A stretch of DNA of 64,000 nt from Litoditis marina (Eukaryota > Nematoda > Chromadorea > Rhabditida > Rhabditidae): NCBI GenBank assembly GCA_964036275.1, contig OZ038439.1:7663169-7727168 (forward strand), read 5' to 3'. Below, one piece after another: positions 55,118 through 64,000 of this stretch (within the stretch, counting starts at the first letter, position 1; each line of letters begins with the position of its first letter). Position numbers and translations under genes: made by a program. Below the pieces are notes generated by a model that saw nothing but the letters and a program-made list of their open reading frames with translations, did no database searches and had not been told where the DNA came from.

Positions 55118-56210
55118 TTATTTTGTATTGATTTATAATTTTAAAAAGGGAGAGAGAGTGAATATTGTTTTATTATTGTGAGCGAGTAGAATGGGTTTTG
55201 TCCGTGAGTTGGAAGACGCTTTTACACATCACAAATTGCTTATAACGACGAGATGAGAATTTTTTATGAGTGTGTAAAATCGGACTCCAATTCCCCTCCC
55301 CCCTTTAGTTTGTAGGATAGTAGTATATTTGTAGTATAGAGTTTGGGTTCATTTTGTGAACTCAATCTTAGCTTTTTTTTATGTGGTAGTTTAATTATTT
55401 CTAGAATTATAGTGTGTATGTGTGTATCTTAGCTTTTTTCAGGTTCGGTCTAGTATATTTGTATTTGTAGTGCTTATTGTTGTGTGTAGTTAAAATGCCT
55501 TTCGTAGATTATTTTAATGTGTAATTATTTTTTAGTTCATTTATTTATTTGTGTAAAAAGATGAGATTTTATAAGTCTCAACTTATAATCTGATTTGAAC
55601 TCCCCGACCATCCTCCCCCCCCCCCCGGCCCCTTTTTTTGTAGTCTGGGCTCAGTATGTGAGCCTGGTTGATAGCCTTTTTACTTTTTTGTCGCATTCTG
55701 TATACGTAATTCTAGGTAGTTTTCTCTTCGTATGTATTTAAATTTTTGTAGTTTTTTCCTTTAAATAGGTTAAGATACGTATTCTATGAATATGTATCTT
55801 AACTTATGTAGTTTTTTCTATATGTAGTCAGTAGTTTTCTTCATATATGTATTTTGATCTATGTAGTTTGCTCTTTATCTGTCATCGGTATCAACTAGGT
55901 ATCACGATTACTGATCTAACTCCCCCCTAGAAACTCCGGGTTGCGCTGGTTATCAATTTTTTGTATATCACCTCCTCTTCTTTGTACATTCTTCTCATTC
56001 ATCTCTTTTTGTAAAACTTTTGCAACAAAAACAAAAACCAAAAAAAAGAAATAAATAAACAAAAGCCAAAAAAAAAGAAATAAATAAAAAAAAAACCAAA
56101 AAAATAATGAAAAAAAAGAAAAAGAAAAAAAGTGTGTCAGGGCCCGTGAGAGAGTTTTGTTGTGTTATTATGTACTTCTATATCCTCCGCCCCTCTTTAT
56201 TTCAATCCAG
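55118..56210. other. T-rich then A-rich non-coding stretch
   Basis: T-rich sequence with repeated TGTAGTTTT-like words, a C run near 55614-55628, and an A-rich tract at about 56020-56135 with spaced AAATAAATAA and CCAAAA words. The last resembles an extended poly(A) or simple repeat at the end of a retrotransposed sequence. No open frame of note. Confidence 0.4.
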
Positions 56211-56248
56211 CGCAACCCCATTGAAATCGTCTCCTACGAGATTTCAAT
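56211..56248 (+). CDS. Exon a
   Basis: Twelve codons plus two bases (RNPIEIVSYEIS) between TCAATCCAG and GTATTT. Confidence 0.4.
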
Positions 56249-57689
56249 GTATTTAGTAGGAAACCTTTTTATATAATTACAATCGCGAGATTGATTCTCA
56301 GAAAGCGATATCCTTTGATGGGAACTCTCTATGAAATAGAGAATCATGTGTTCTACCAGTACATAACTGGTACCCCCTTGGAGCTCTACCACCCGGAGTT
56401 CCCATACCATCGCAACGTTCTACGATACCGGTTAGTTTCCTTCTTTTTTTCTCGGGATACAACTAGTTTATGATGCCATATGTGGCGAGTATCGTGATAA
56501 AGTACAAAAAAGTCGTTTGTTTTGCTCTACTTTTCAGAAACTGTTCTATTCAAATAAAACATTGTTTTATCCCGTTAATTATGTTAATTTACTTGTACTT
56601 TTACAGGGTAGAACGTTCAGTGACCAGTCTGACCAACTGGTTGCTATCATTCGGAGTTCATCATTCAAAACTATGCCACAGCCTATCAAGAATAAAGTCC
56701 TGGCTGCATATATTGCTATTTCAATGCTTGAAACCCAATGATGAACCAGCAAATGTAAGAAACAGACAGTTTTCTTTTTTTTCTTATATCCTACATCATG
56801 ATTGCGACGACAGCACTCATTTTATTAAACTAAAACTTACTTACACTCGACTTAACTTATAAACTTAACTTAACCCAACTCAACTTAACCTAACTACTTA
56901 AATTACAAAACTTAGATGCTTATAAACTTAAAACGTACTAGAAAACGAATTCGTTGTATTTGAACTCCACACGCACCGATAGCTGAGGAAAATGAATGGG
57001 ATAAAACTGCAAATAAGAACCTTATAAACATTCTTTGAAGATGATAAACCTTAATTTAGTGAATTTCAGCATATGTTCCTGTCACAGATATTGCCAAGGA
57101 AAATCGATCTTCGTACATTGGATTGGAACGGAAATACATTCAAATCATCTAGACTGATTTCGTATTCAGCGAAGAATGGAGAATCTACTACTACAAGAAC
57201 AAATACTACAACATCTGCACAAAAGGTGGGAATCATTGAAAGTTACTTTTTTCCTGAGTTCTATTCACATACATAAAAATTGTTAAGACTGTTCATAGTT
57301 TGAATGAAACTTAGGCGATCCAGTTAGTTGAAACATTACGTTATTCAGAAAAAAATGTGTGTACGGTGTATTTTCTGTCCTTTTCGCTGTGTTTATAGTT
57401 TGATCTTGTTGCATATCAGTCGAAATCCAAAATGTGTAGTGATTATGATATCATGATCAAAGCAAAATACAAATCAGAACTCACTCCAACCTGTTCTTTT
57501 TGCAGTGTACTGTATCGTCAGCGATTGATTGAGTGTCAAGTCAAGTGGATACTGTATTTTTCAACAGAAGAATGGAATCCACTATTGGAAGTAACATCTG
57601 CATATTACTGTCTTTCCATTGTATATGATGGAAATGAATGCATCTGTGTTCGAATAGAACGAATACAAATCTGTCCGGTAATCAATAAG
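56211..57689 (+). CDS. Second gene or continuation, five joined exons, unrecognised
   Basis: Exons 56211-56248, 56302-56430, 56607-56754, 57070-57225 and 57522-57689 join in phases 0-2, 2-2, 2-0, 0-0 and 0-0 to give 213 open codons. Residues run from RNPIEIVSYEIS through KRYPLMGTLYEIE, NWLLSFGVHHSKL, LPRKIDLRTLDWNG and RLIECQVKWILYF to CPVINK. The protein is rich in aromatic and hydrophobic residues, unlike the charged upstream gene, and exon GC content is lower. No start codon is placed: the first exon begins in phase 0 but exon 54568 leaves in phase 1, so either an exon is missing between them or this is a separate gene. I recognise no domain. Confidence 0.5.
56302..56430 (+). CDS. Exon b
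   Basis: Opens after GATTCTCAG and closes before GTTAGT, reading KRYPLMGTLYEIENHVF to NVLRYR. A second AG lies 4 bp downstream (AAAG), as at exon 2. Here the first is needed for phase. Confidence 0.6.
56607..56754 (+). CDS. Exon c
   Basis: Between TTTTACAG and GTAAGA, reading VERSVTSLTNWLLSF to NDEPAN. Hydrophobic helices (WLHILLFQCL) are visible. Confidence 0.6.
56842..56935. repeat. Degenerate ACTTA-type simple repeat
   Basis: Words such as ACTTAAC, AACTTA and AACCTAAC recur over about 90 bp in the intron after exon c. It is too irregular to be a telomeric repeat. Confidence 0.6.
57070..57225 (+). CDS. Exon d
   Basis: Fifty-two codons (HMFLSQILPRKIDLRT to TTSAQK) between AATTTCAG and GTGGGA. 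The end is Thr-rich. Confidence 0.6.
57522..57689 (+). CDS. Exon e
   Basis: Fifty-six codons (RLIECQVKWILYFSTEE to CPVINK) before GTGAGT. The acceptor used is CGTCAG ending at 57521; a stronger-looking TTTTTGCAG 16 bp upstream would put the frame out of phase and hit a stop. Confidence 0.5.
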
Positions 57690-58698
57690 GTGAGTTATTT
57701 CAAATGTCGATTTTGACTTTAAATATAGATTTTGACCCAATTATAACAGTTTTAGCAATCGTTCCATCTTTTCGGGATGTAAAATAGGCTAGTATCATCA
57801 TAATTGGTCATATTTTCAGAGTTTATACTCTTAACTGCAATTCCTGGTTGGAAGAGCAGAATTCAACATCTCTTGGTTTGAATTTTGTGGAGTCTCAGGT
57901 CGAATAATGGTTAAATGATCCATATGTCAACAATGGATCCTGGATGAAACAGCAAGAGCAAGGTAAAATTTGTGGATTAATTCAATTTCCTACGCTAGAA
58001 AAGTGTACACAAAGCTCCAAATTTGACCTATAAACAGTGACTCACAAAACTTTGTGTAGAATTGAGAAAATTCTCCTTTCAGCTCATAAGTACTATAATT
58101 GAGGTTGTTAGGAAAATTTCCGTCTCTTTACGATGCATTTCTCAAGTTTTCATTTCTCGAGCTTATTGAACCAGTTTTTCAGGAGATACTATACTTCTCT
58201 CCGATAGTATTCTGGTTCGGTCAATTGTCTACGACTTCGCGTCTCTGCTGCTACTGGTTGAGCATATTTCTCATCGAATGGAACCTACCTCTCAATATGA
58301 AGTAGCGATGATGTGAGTTACATTCAGTTTAATATTTTAACGTATTTATGTTTTCTATAAAGATGTTTGAGCTTCACTTCAATCAATCCCACAATAGCTG
58401 TATTGTATCACCCATTCCTTGCAAAACCTAGTAATTTTGATATAAAATTGATTGAAACATAATTGAAAATAAAGGTAGTGTTAGTAAATTTTGTTGTAGT
58501 TTGATATGTATTTTCATCCGAGTGTTTGTTTCACGACAGCATTAACCTACAAACACAGTGGTTCAGATCCACATGTACATGTACCGTAACCGAAATCGAT
58601 AGAACTGTACTTTGTTCTGCAATGACTATGAACATACAGAGATACTGTGACTGATAATATTCACTGTAAGTATCATCATTTATTATATCGATTTACAG
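57690..58698 (+). other. Unresolved region after exon e
   Basis: Splice-like sites at 57819, 58081 and 58169 open short frames (FILLTAIPGWKS; LISTIIEVVRKIS; TILLSDSILVRSIVYDF), but no combination I tried keeps one frame from exon e onward. A degraded gene, a missed exon or alternative ends would all fit. A TGTAGTTTGA element lies at 58493-58560. Confidence 0.4.
58493..58560. repeat. TGTAGTTTGA foldback element, diverged
   Basis: GTTGTAGTTTGATATG on the left and TTAACCTACAAACACAG on the right, about 68 bp. Confidence 0.55.
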
Positions 58699-58812
58699 AA
58701 TATTCTTCAATCATGGAAGAGAGTAGTGACTACGTACCACGTATTGTTCTGCGACAAGAGAGCTGATTATTGCAACTCTTCCCAAGGATTTGTAACTGAT
58801 TTGTTGGATTAT
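58699..58812 (+). CDS. Candidate exon f
   Basis: Thirty-eight codons (NILQSWKRVVTTYHVLF to TDLLDY) between GATTTACAG and GTAAGT, phase 0 at both ends. Joined in phase to the next exon, the frame stops after 26 codons. Confidence 0.4.
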
Positions 58813-58914
58813 GTAAGTTTTCACCATCTGTGTTTCACGAATTAAACTGTAGTTTATATCTTTTCTGCATGGATATGAATAGTCAAATGTATAATATTAT
58901 TCATTTGAATTCAG

Positions 58915-59441
58915 GGCTCGTATGGCATGGCACTTCTACTGGAAACTTCATTGAAGTTGGATCTTCACTATATAGCGCGGAAACAATACTATTGACTGGG
59001 ACGAAACTCAAACAATTGGAATCAAAGTCACCGAATTCCTATCTATACAAGGTCAGTTCCACAACCCTTTGTGCGAGTTTTCTGCTATAGCTATTCCCAA
59101 CTATTGTTCAACACTTCTCCTATTTCGGTATCAGCGTACAACATTGCAATTTCACTACCCGAAAACTCACTGTCTTTAGTTTTGCAGACTATTTCGCGCT
59201 GTTGACTAACAGGATACCAATCGATACTGTTATTTAACCAATGTTATTTCAGTCTCTCCCGCTCGAATCGCCATTCCGCCATTGCCGACGCCTTCCTGTG
59301 TATTATGTATTATTTATTGTAAAAAAATACCACGAAAGAAAAAGGTGGCTACGAATCACCCAGCTTTCACCAAAAGAAGAAAGAAAAAAGGCGGCTACGA
59401 ACTGCCAAGCTTTCCACCCTCGTTTCTCGAGTTTCTTGTGA
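58915..59441 (+). CDS. Candidate terminal exons g and h
   Basis: Exon 58915-59051 (LVWHGTSTGNFIEVG to SYLYK, entering with two bases) has GTCAGT after it. Exon 59253-59441 follows TATTTCAG and reads SLPLESPFRHCRR to PRFSSFL then TGA. The last exon is rich in Lys and Arg (KKYHERKRWLR, KEERKKAA). The frame of the first does not match exon f, so an exon is missing or exon f ends elsewhere. Confidence 0.35.
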
Positions 59442-59795
59442 AAGTTCATATTTTCCTCGGAAAATTTGAACTTTCGCTCTCATTTCGCTGCTATTTCAAC
59501 CTGTTCGATCATAGAACATTTTGAAAGACCTCTATATACTTCATTGCTTTCCTTTTGGAAGATGATGAAAGAAAGGCCGTGTTGCTTTCGCCTTATTTTG
59601 CCTCGATATTCTGACCAAAAACAGTCACTCAAATATTTTTGTATCACAAAAAGTGAATACAAAAAAACATCGCTTTTGGTGAAAAGCGGTGTTGTCTCTG
59701 TCCTGCCATGGTGTCCAGAAGTGGTTTCTGCTGATGAGGTCTCCGGGCCGTTCCTTGTCCGTTTCCTGCCCGTTTCTGGCCCGGTTCTCAGGCAA

Positions 59796-59930
59796 TGAGT
59801 CGGTAGTATCGCGGGACAATAGCAAAAATCGGTACTTGCGCGCGACAATACCGGTACTTGCTCACTGGAATAACCCGCCGGGCAGGGGGCCCTGCGAGCG
59901 CAAGTACCGCCGGATATGTTATTGATTGAT
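59796..59930. mobile_element. GGTACTTGCGC foldback, copy 1
   Basis: CGGTACTTGCGCGCGACAAT and CCGGTACTTGCTC on the left are matched by GAGCGCAAGTACCG on the right. Related words occur at 61252-61430. Confidence 0.5.
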
Positions 59931-60101
59931 GAAAAATTGTTTTCAAACCGCCCTCCACTTCTCGTCTGCGCAACCGCTCGTCGGTCGGGTGTTCTCTTAA
60001 TTATTTTTTCTCTTATTTTGTGGGTGGTTACTTTAAACGTTAGTAAAATTGATAGATTGGTTCAGAATCTTCTTTTCGTGTGCTCGGTTCGAGATAGAAT
60101 G

Positions 60102-60732
60102 AGTTTTGATCTGTTTAAGTTTTGTATTTTTAGAGCTATTTATTACACTTTCATAATTATTATGCAACACTTTGAAAGAAATGTAAGTGTATAAGTGTAA
60201 ATTTCAGACCAATACTCATGATGATCGACAGGAAGTTCACCATGTCTCAGGTCAGCTTCAGGGTATGTGGTTAAACTTATATGTTAGATTTGGTTTGTGA
60301 ATTATCACTGTAATGGATCATGTATGTGTAAAACGGAGTTCATTTACATTTGTACATGTCACCCTCCCCCCCCCCCCCACTACGTTGTAGTTTGATCTTC
60401 AGTAGTTTGAAGTATTTCCAAAACAGAGCAAAATGTTCGTCCCCATACCTGTCAGTTTTATAATTGAAAAGGATGGCTGCACGTTCTAAGCTGCCGTGGA
60501 GTCATTAGAAAAAGAGGTGAATAAAATATTTAGACTACAATTGGTTGTAGTTTGATCTCGTAACACAGAGGCGTGTAATGCAAGCAATAATCATATTTTC
60601 AGTTAACCGTGTCTCATCTCATGATGTGAGCGAACAAGCCTTGGGAAAACATACGCAGACACAAGACGTCGTCTGCATCTCTTCAATCTCAAATTACTCG
60701 TCAAGCAGATAGCCGACATGAAACAAAACTTG
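60102..60732 (+). CDS. Possible small exons, weak
   Basis: Segments ending MQHFERN before GTAAGT, then TNTHDDRQEVHHVS at 60208-60262, NRVSSHD at 60603-60625 and IADMKQNL at 60709-60732 have splice-like borders and matching phases. The first gap would be an intron of only about 25 bp, which is implausibly short. Kept only as a pointer. Confidence 0.15.
60385..60570. repeat. Two TGTAGTTTGA half-elements
   Basis: TTGTAGTTTGATCTTC at 60385 and TTGTAGTTTGATCTCG at 60545. The second is preceded by GACTACAATTGG, forming a small palindrome. A C run lies at 60363-60379. Confidence 0.45.
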
Positions 60733-61250
60733 GTACAGTTATTTCTCTTTTTATAAATTACAACTGGAAACGTTTTAAAGGTAGTTTTACTTCTTCGCAT
60801 CATTAAAGGTTTCGTTAAGTAGCGGACTTGTATAATTGTTGGACCCACTTTCTAGATATTTGTTTTTATAGAGGAAGAATACTCATTCAAAAACAGTGAA
60901 CTGAATACTATTGTCCGATTTAATCTAACTGTTTAACTTTTAGTATTAGAACATAGACATAATCCCATCGAGGATGTTTTCTTGATTATTGTATCATCCA
61001 TTCACATATTATCTCTTTTCTGTAGATCAGGTAATGTAAATGTCGATTTTTCGTTCCGTCCATCATGTTAATAGTGATTCACTTTCTCTTTACGTTATGA
61101 GTCTACGAGTCTTTTTAGTTATAGTTGTGCTATGTTTTTAACTTGATTTTCAAGTTTATGGTTCTTTTTGTATACATGTTTGTATTATATGGAAACGTGC
61201 GAATAAATGTGATTGTATTTCAATATTTTTTGATAAATGAATAAAATTTC
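60733..61250. other. No feature recognised
   Basis: AT-rich sequence without a supported exon, tandem repeat or foldback. AATAAA occurs near 61202 and 61241 and could be a polyadenylation signal for a plus-strand transcript. Confidence 0.4.
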
Positions 61251-61251
61251 G

Positions 61252-61430
61252 GTAGCGAGCAAATTTTCGCATGGCTGTATTCCAAAAAGCGGTACTACCG
61301 CCCGATGAAAGCGCTAGTTGCGCCGAACAATATCGGTACTTGCGCCCAAGAATAGCGCGACAACCTATGTGTCAAATCGGTCATTGCGGTGTTCTAGCGC
61401 GCAAGTACCGGTATTCTAGCTCGCTAGTCC
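61252..61430. mobile_element. GGTACTTGCGC foldback, copy 2
   Basis: The left end GTAGCGAGC is matched by GCTCGCTAG at the right. Inside, ATCGGTACTTGCGC faces GCGCAAGTACCGGTAT. About 180 bp, GC-richer than its flanks, without coding capacity. Confidence 0.55.
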
Positions 61431-61849
61431 TGAAATATTGTCTATGAAGTTGGTGTTTCGATTTCGATTCACTGCCGAAGTTGGAAGTATGCCATATGAA
61501 CCTATGTTCTTCGTCAGGTGGGATTGTATAGAAGCACAGGTTTAAGAATACGGCGGAGACTTTTTTCAGTAAAAGATTAGACACATTTTGTTTAGTTTGT
61601 AAGCTCTCCTCCTGTGTTCTTCAATTTGGTGCTCGATTCTTTTTAAAGTAGAAGGCTACTTGAACTGAGAAAAATTAGTATTTCCTCATGAGTTTTTCGA
61701 AAGTTCTTAATTTCCGATTCTTTAGTCAGTAGGACTTCAGTTCAGTTTGTAGGTTGTAGTTTGAGAAATTTAATAAAAAGTGTTTTCTAGGGATTACTTG
61801 TTGATTTTCTGTTACTAGTTGTTACGTTTCTGGCTTTTTCGCGTTTTTT

Positions 61850-62515
61850 AGTTATCACTTTCTATAGAAAGTAGAAAGTTTCGTTATTTTCGCGGATGGG
61901 GGCAGAAATTGTTGAGTTTATATGTTATTGTTGATGGGAAACGTTTGTTATTTGTTTGTCTCTCTTCTTTTTCTGTTGCAATTTTCGGGTTGAAGTTGGT
62001 GCAGTTTTTTGCACACAGCTTATTGCTAATGTTGAATTAGAGCGCGTTTTTGTTATCGGTTTATAGTTAGAGTTTGGGTTTGAGTTTAAATTTGTTTTTC
62101 GGTTGGTTTTGAGTTTTTGAGTTTGGGGTTGAGTTTAGTTTGTTTTTGGTGGGTTAATTTTTGGTTTGAGTTTTTTAGTTTTAGTTTGGGTTGTTGAGTT
62201 AATGTTAAGTTAATTGTTAATTATTGTTATAATTGTTATTTGTTCTTGTTGAAGGGTGGGTGGGTGGGAACCGTTTGTTAGTTGTTTTATTCTTCGTTTT
62301 GTTTCAACGTTTGAGTGGAAGTAGGTGCAGTAGTTTCTCACAGCTCATTTTGAATGAGAGCGCGTTATTTGTTACCTCTTTCCATAGAAAGAAGAACGAT
62401 TTGTTAATTTTGCGTGGGGGAATAATTGTTGAGTTTAGCTGTTAGTTTTTAATTGTTGTTGTTATAATCGTTATTTGTTATTGTTGGTAGGGTGGGTGGG
62501 TGGGAAACTTTTGTA
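61850..62515. repeat. Diverged tandem duplication in GT-rich sequence
   Basis: Words appear twice in the same order about 400-550 bp apart: ATAGAAAG, AATTGTTGAGTTTA, CGTTTGTTA, GGTGCAGT, CACAGCT and GAGCGCGTT. Between them lies a run of GTTTGGGTTTGAGTTT-like words. The second copy ends in GGGTGGGTGGGTGGG, which also forms the core of the next repeat. Confidence 0.55.
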
Positions 62516-62520
62516 ATTTG

Positions 62521-64000
62521 TTATATACCTACTCTTTATGAGCGGAGTCCTATATGCTTACCTTTTTTACTAGTTTGGGTGGGTGGGTGGTAAACTAGTT
62601 TTTCTCTTTTACTATTCTTTATACCTACTCTTTATGAGCGGAGTCCTATATGCTTACCTTTTTTACTAATTTGGGTGGGTGGGTGGGTGGTAAACTAGTT
62701 TTTCTCTTTTACTATTCTTTATACCTACTCTTTATGAGCGGAGTCCTATATGCTTACCTTTTTTACTAGTTTGGGTGGGTGGTAAACTAGTTTTTCTCTT
62801 TTACTATTCTTTATACCTACTCTTTATGAGCGGAGTCCTATATGCTTACCTTTTTTACTAATTTGGGTGGGTGGGTGGGTGGTAAACTAGTTTTTCTCTT
62901 TTACTATTCTTTATACCTACTCTTTATGAGCGGAGTCCTATATGCTTACCTTTTTTACTAGTTTGGGTGGGTGGGTGGGTGGTAAACTAGTTTTTCTCTT
63001 TTACTATTCTTTATACCTACTCTTTATGAGCGGAGTCCTATATGCTTACCTTTTTTACTAGTTTGGGTGGGTGGGTGGGTGGTAAACTAGTTTTTCTCTT
63101 TTACTATTCTTTATACCTACTCTTTATGAGCGGAGTCCTATATGCTTACCTTTTTTACTAATTTGGGTGGGTGGGTGGGTGGTAAACTAGTTTTTCTCTT
63201 TTACTATTCTTTATACCTACTCTTTATGAGCGGAGTCCTATATGCTTACCTTTTTTACTAGTTTGGGTGGGTGGGTGGGTGGTAAACTAGTTTTTCTCTT
63301 TTACTATTCTTTATACCTACTCTTTATGAGCGGAGTCCTATATTCTTACCTTTTTTACTAGTTTGGGTGGGTGGGTGGGTGGTAAACTAGTTTTTCTCTT
63401 TTACTATTCTTTATACCTACTCTTTATGAGCGGAGTCCTATATGCTTACCTTTTTTACTAGTTTGGGTGGGTGGGTGGGTGGTAAACTAGTTTTTCTCTT
63501 TTACTATTCTTTATACCTACTCTTTATGAGCGGAGTCCTATATTCTTACCTTTTTTACTAGTTTGGGTGGGTGGGTGGGTGGTAAACTAGTTTTTCTCTT
63601 TTACTATTCTTTATACCTACTCTTTATGAGCGGAGTCCTATATGCTTACCTTTTTTACTAGTTTGGGTGGGTGGGTGGGTGGTAAACTAGTTTTTCTCTT
63701 TTACTATTCTTTATACCTACTCTTTATGAGCGGAGTCCTATATTCTTACCTTTTTTACTAGTTTGGGTGGGTGGGTGGGTGGTAAACTAGTTTTTCTCTT
63801 TTACTATTCTTTATACCTACTCTTTATGAGCGGAGTCCTATATGCTTACCTTTTTTACTAGTTTGGGTGGGTGGGTGGGTGGTAAACTAGTTTTTCTCTT
63901 TTACTATTCTTTATACCTATTCTTTATGAGCGGAGTCCTATATTCTTACCTTTTTTACTAATTTGGGTGGGTGGGCGGGTGGGTGGGCGGGTGGGTGGGT
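62521..64000. repeat. 100-bp minisatellite with hairpin-flanked GGGT runs
   Basis: The word AGCGGAGTCC starts at 62541, 62637, 62737, 62829 and then every 100 bp to 63929: 15 copies. Early spacings of 96, 100 and 92 reflect different numbers of GGGT. Each unit has ACTAGTTT, (GGGT)n, then AAACTAGT; some copies have ACTAATTT. From 63329 on, units alternate TATTCTTACC and TATATGCTTACC, so the unit is a 200-bp dimer there. The last 40 bases are a GGGT/GGGC run cut by the window edge. Confidence 0.95.

Noticed and set aside
56842..56935. Interstitial telomeric repeat
   Set aside because: CCTAAC-like words occur but without a regular 5-7-bp period.
62521..64000. Telomere
   Set aside because: GGGT runs are only part of a 100-bp unit, and no regular telomeric motif fills the end of the window.

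Overview
The window looks like nuclear DNA of a eukaryote, most likely an animal. It has GC-richer exons bounded by GT...AG introns with pyrimidine-rich acceptors, tRNA-derived SINE-like copies, small foldback elements, microsatellites, and no bacterial operon structure. I cannot name the species. No long uninterrupted gene is present. Coding sequence was assembled by hand from splice signals and reading-frame continuity and has not been tested against RNA or protein data.

Layout. (1) 1-33943: about 218 head-to-tail copies of a 156-bp satellite with higher-order repeats. The left part is homogeneous. The right part, from about 24.7 kb, is more variable and in places open on both strands. (2) 33944-34623: the junction and a candidate promoter with three CACGTG boxes. 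(3) 34624-50646: a plus-strand gene of 14 exons, plus one optional exon. Every exon is a multiple of three and every junction is phase 0. It would encode about 523 residues: a short Cys-containing N-terminus, Ser/Arg and acidic low-complexity stretches, a highly charged helical middle, basic segments, and a less biased C-terminus. I recognise no family; a nuclear location is an inference. Its introns carry foldback elements, SINE-like copies, a 5-kb pyrimidine minisatellite and a CTTTCT microsatellite. (4) 50647-55004: alternative or further 3' exons that fit the same frame and offer other C-termini. (5) 56211-57689: five phase-compatible exons (213 codons) of a second gene or of a continuation, with less certain exons to about 60.7 kb. 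(6) 59.8-62.5 kb: more foldback elements and GT-rich sequence. (7) 62.5-64 kb: a 100-bp minisatellite in which a GGGT run is flanked by an inverted repeat; it runs off the window edge.

How the parts relate: the gene starts only about 680 bp from the satellite edge, and its introns hold most of the unusual structure. The most interesting signals are the bidirectionally open satellite variants, a TGTAGTTTGATC foldback family that often lies just downstream of splice donors, the all-phase-0 exon architecture, and the hairpin-flanked G-run minisatellite. I found no convincing rRNA, CRISPR, phage, toxin or viral gene. The longest open frames in the window are satellite or microsatellite translations, not conventional genes.
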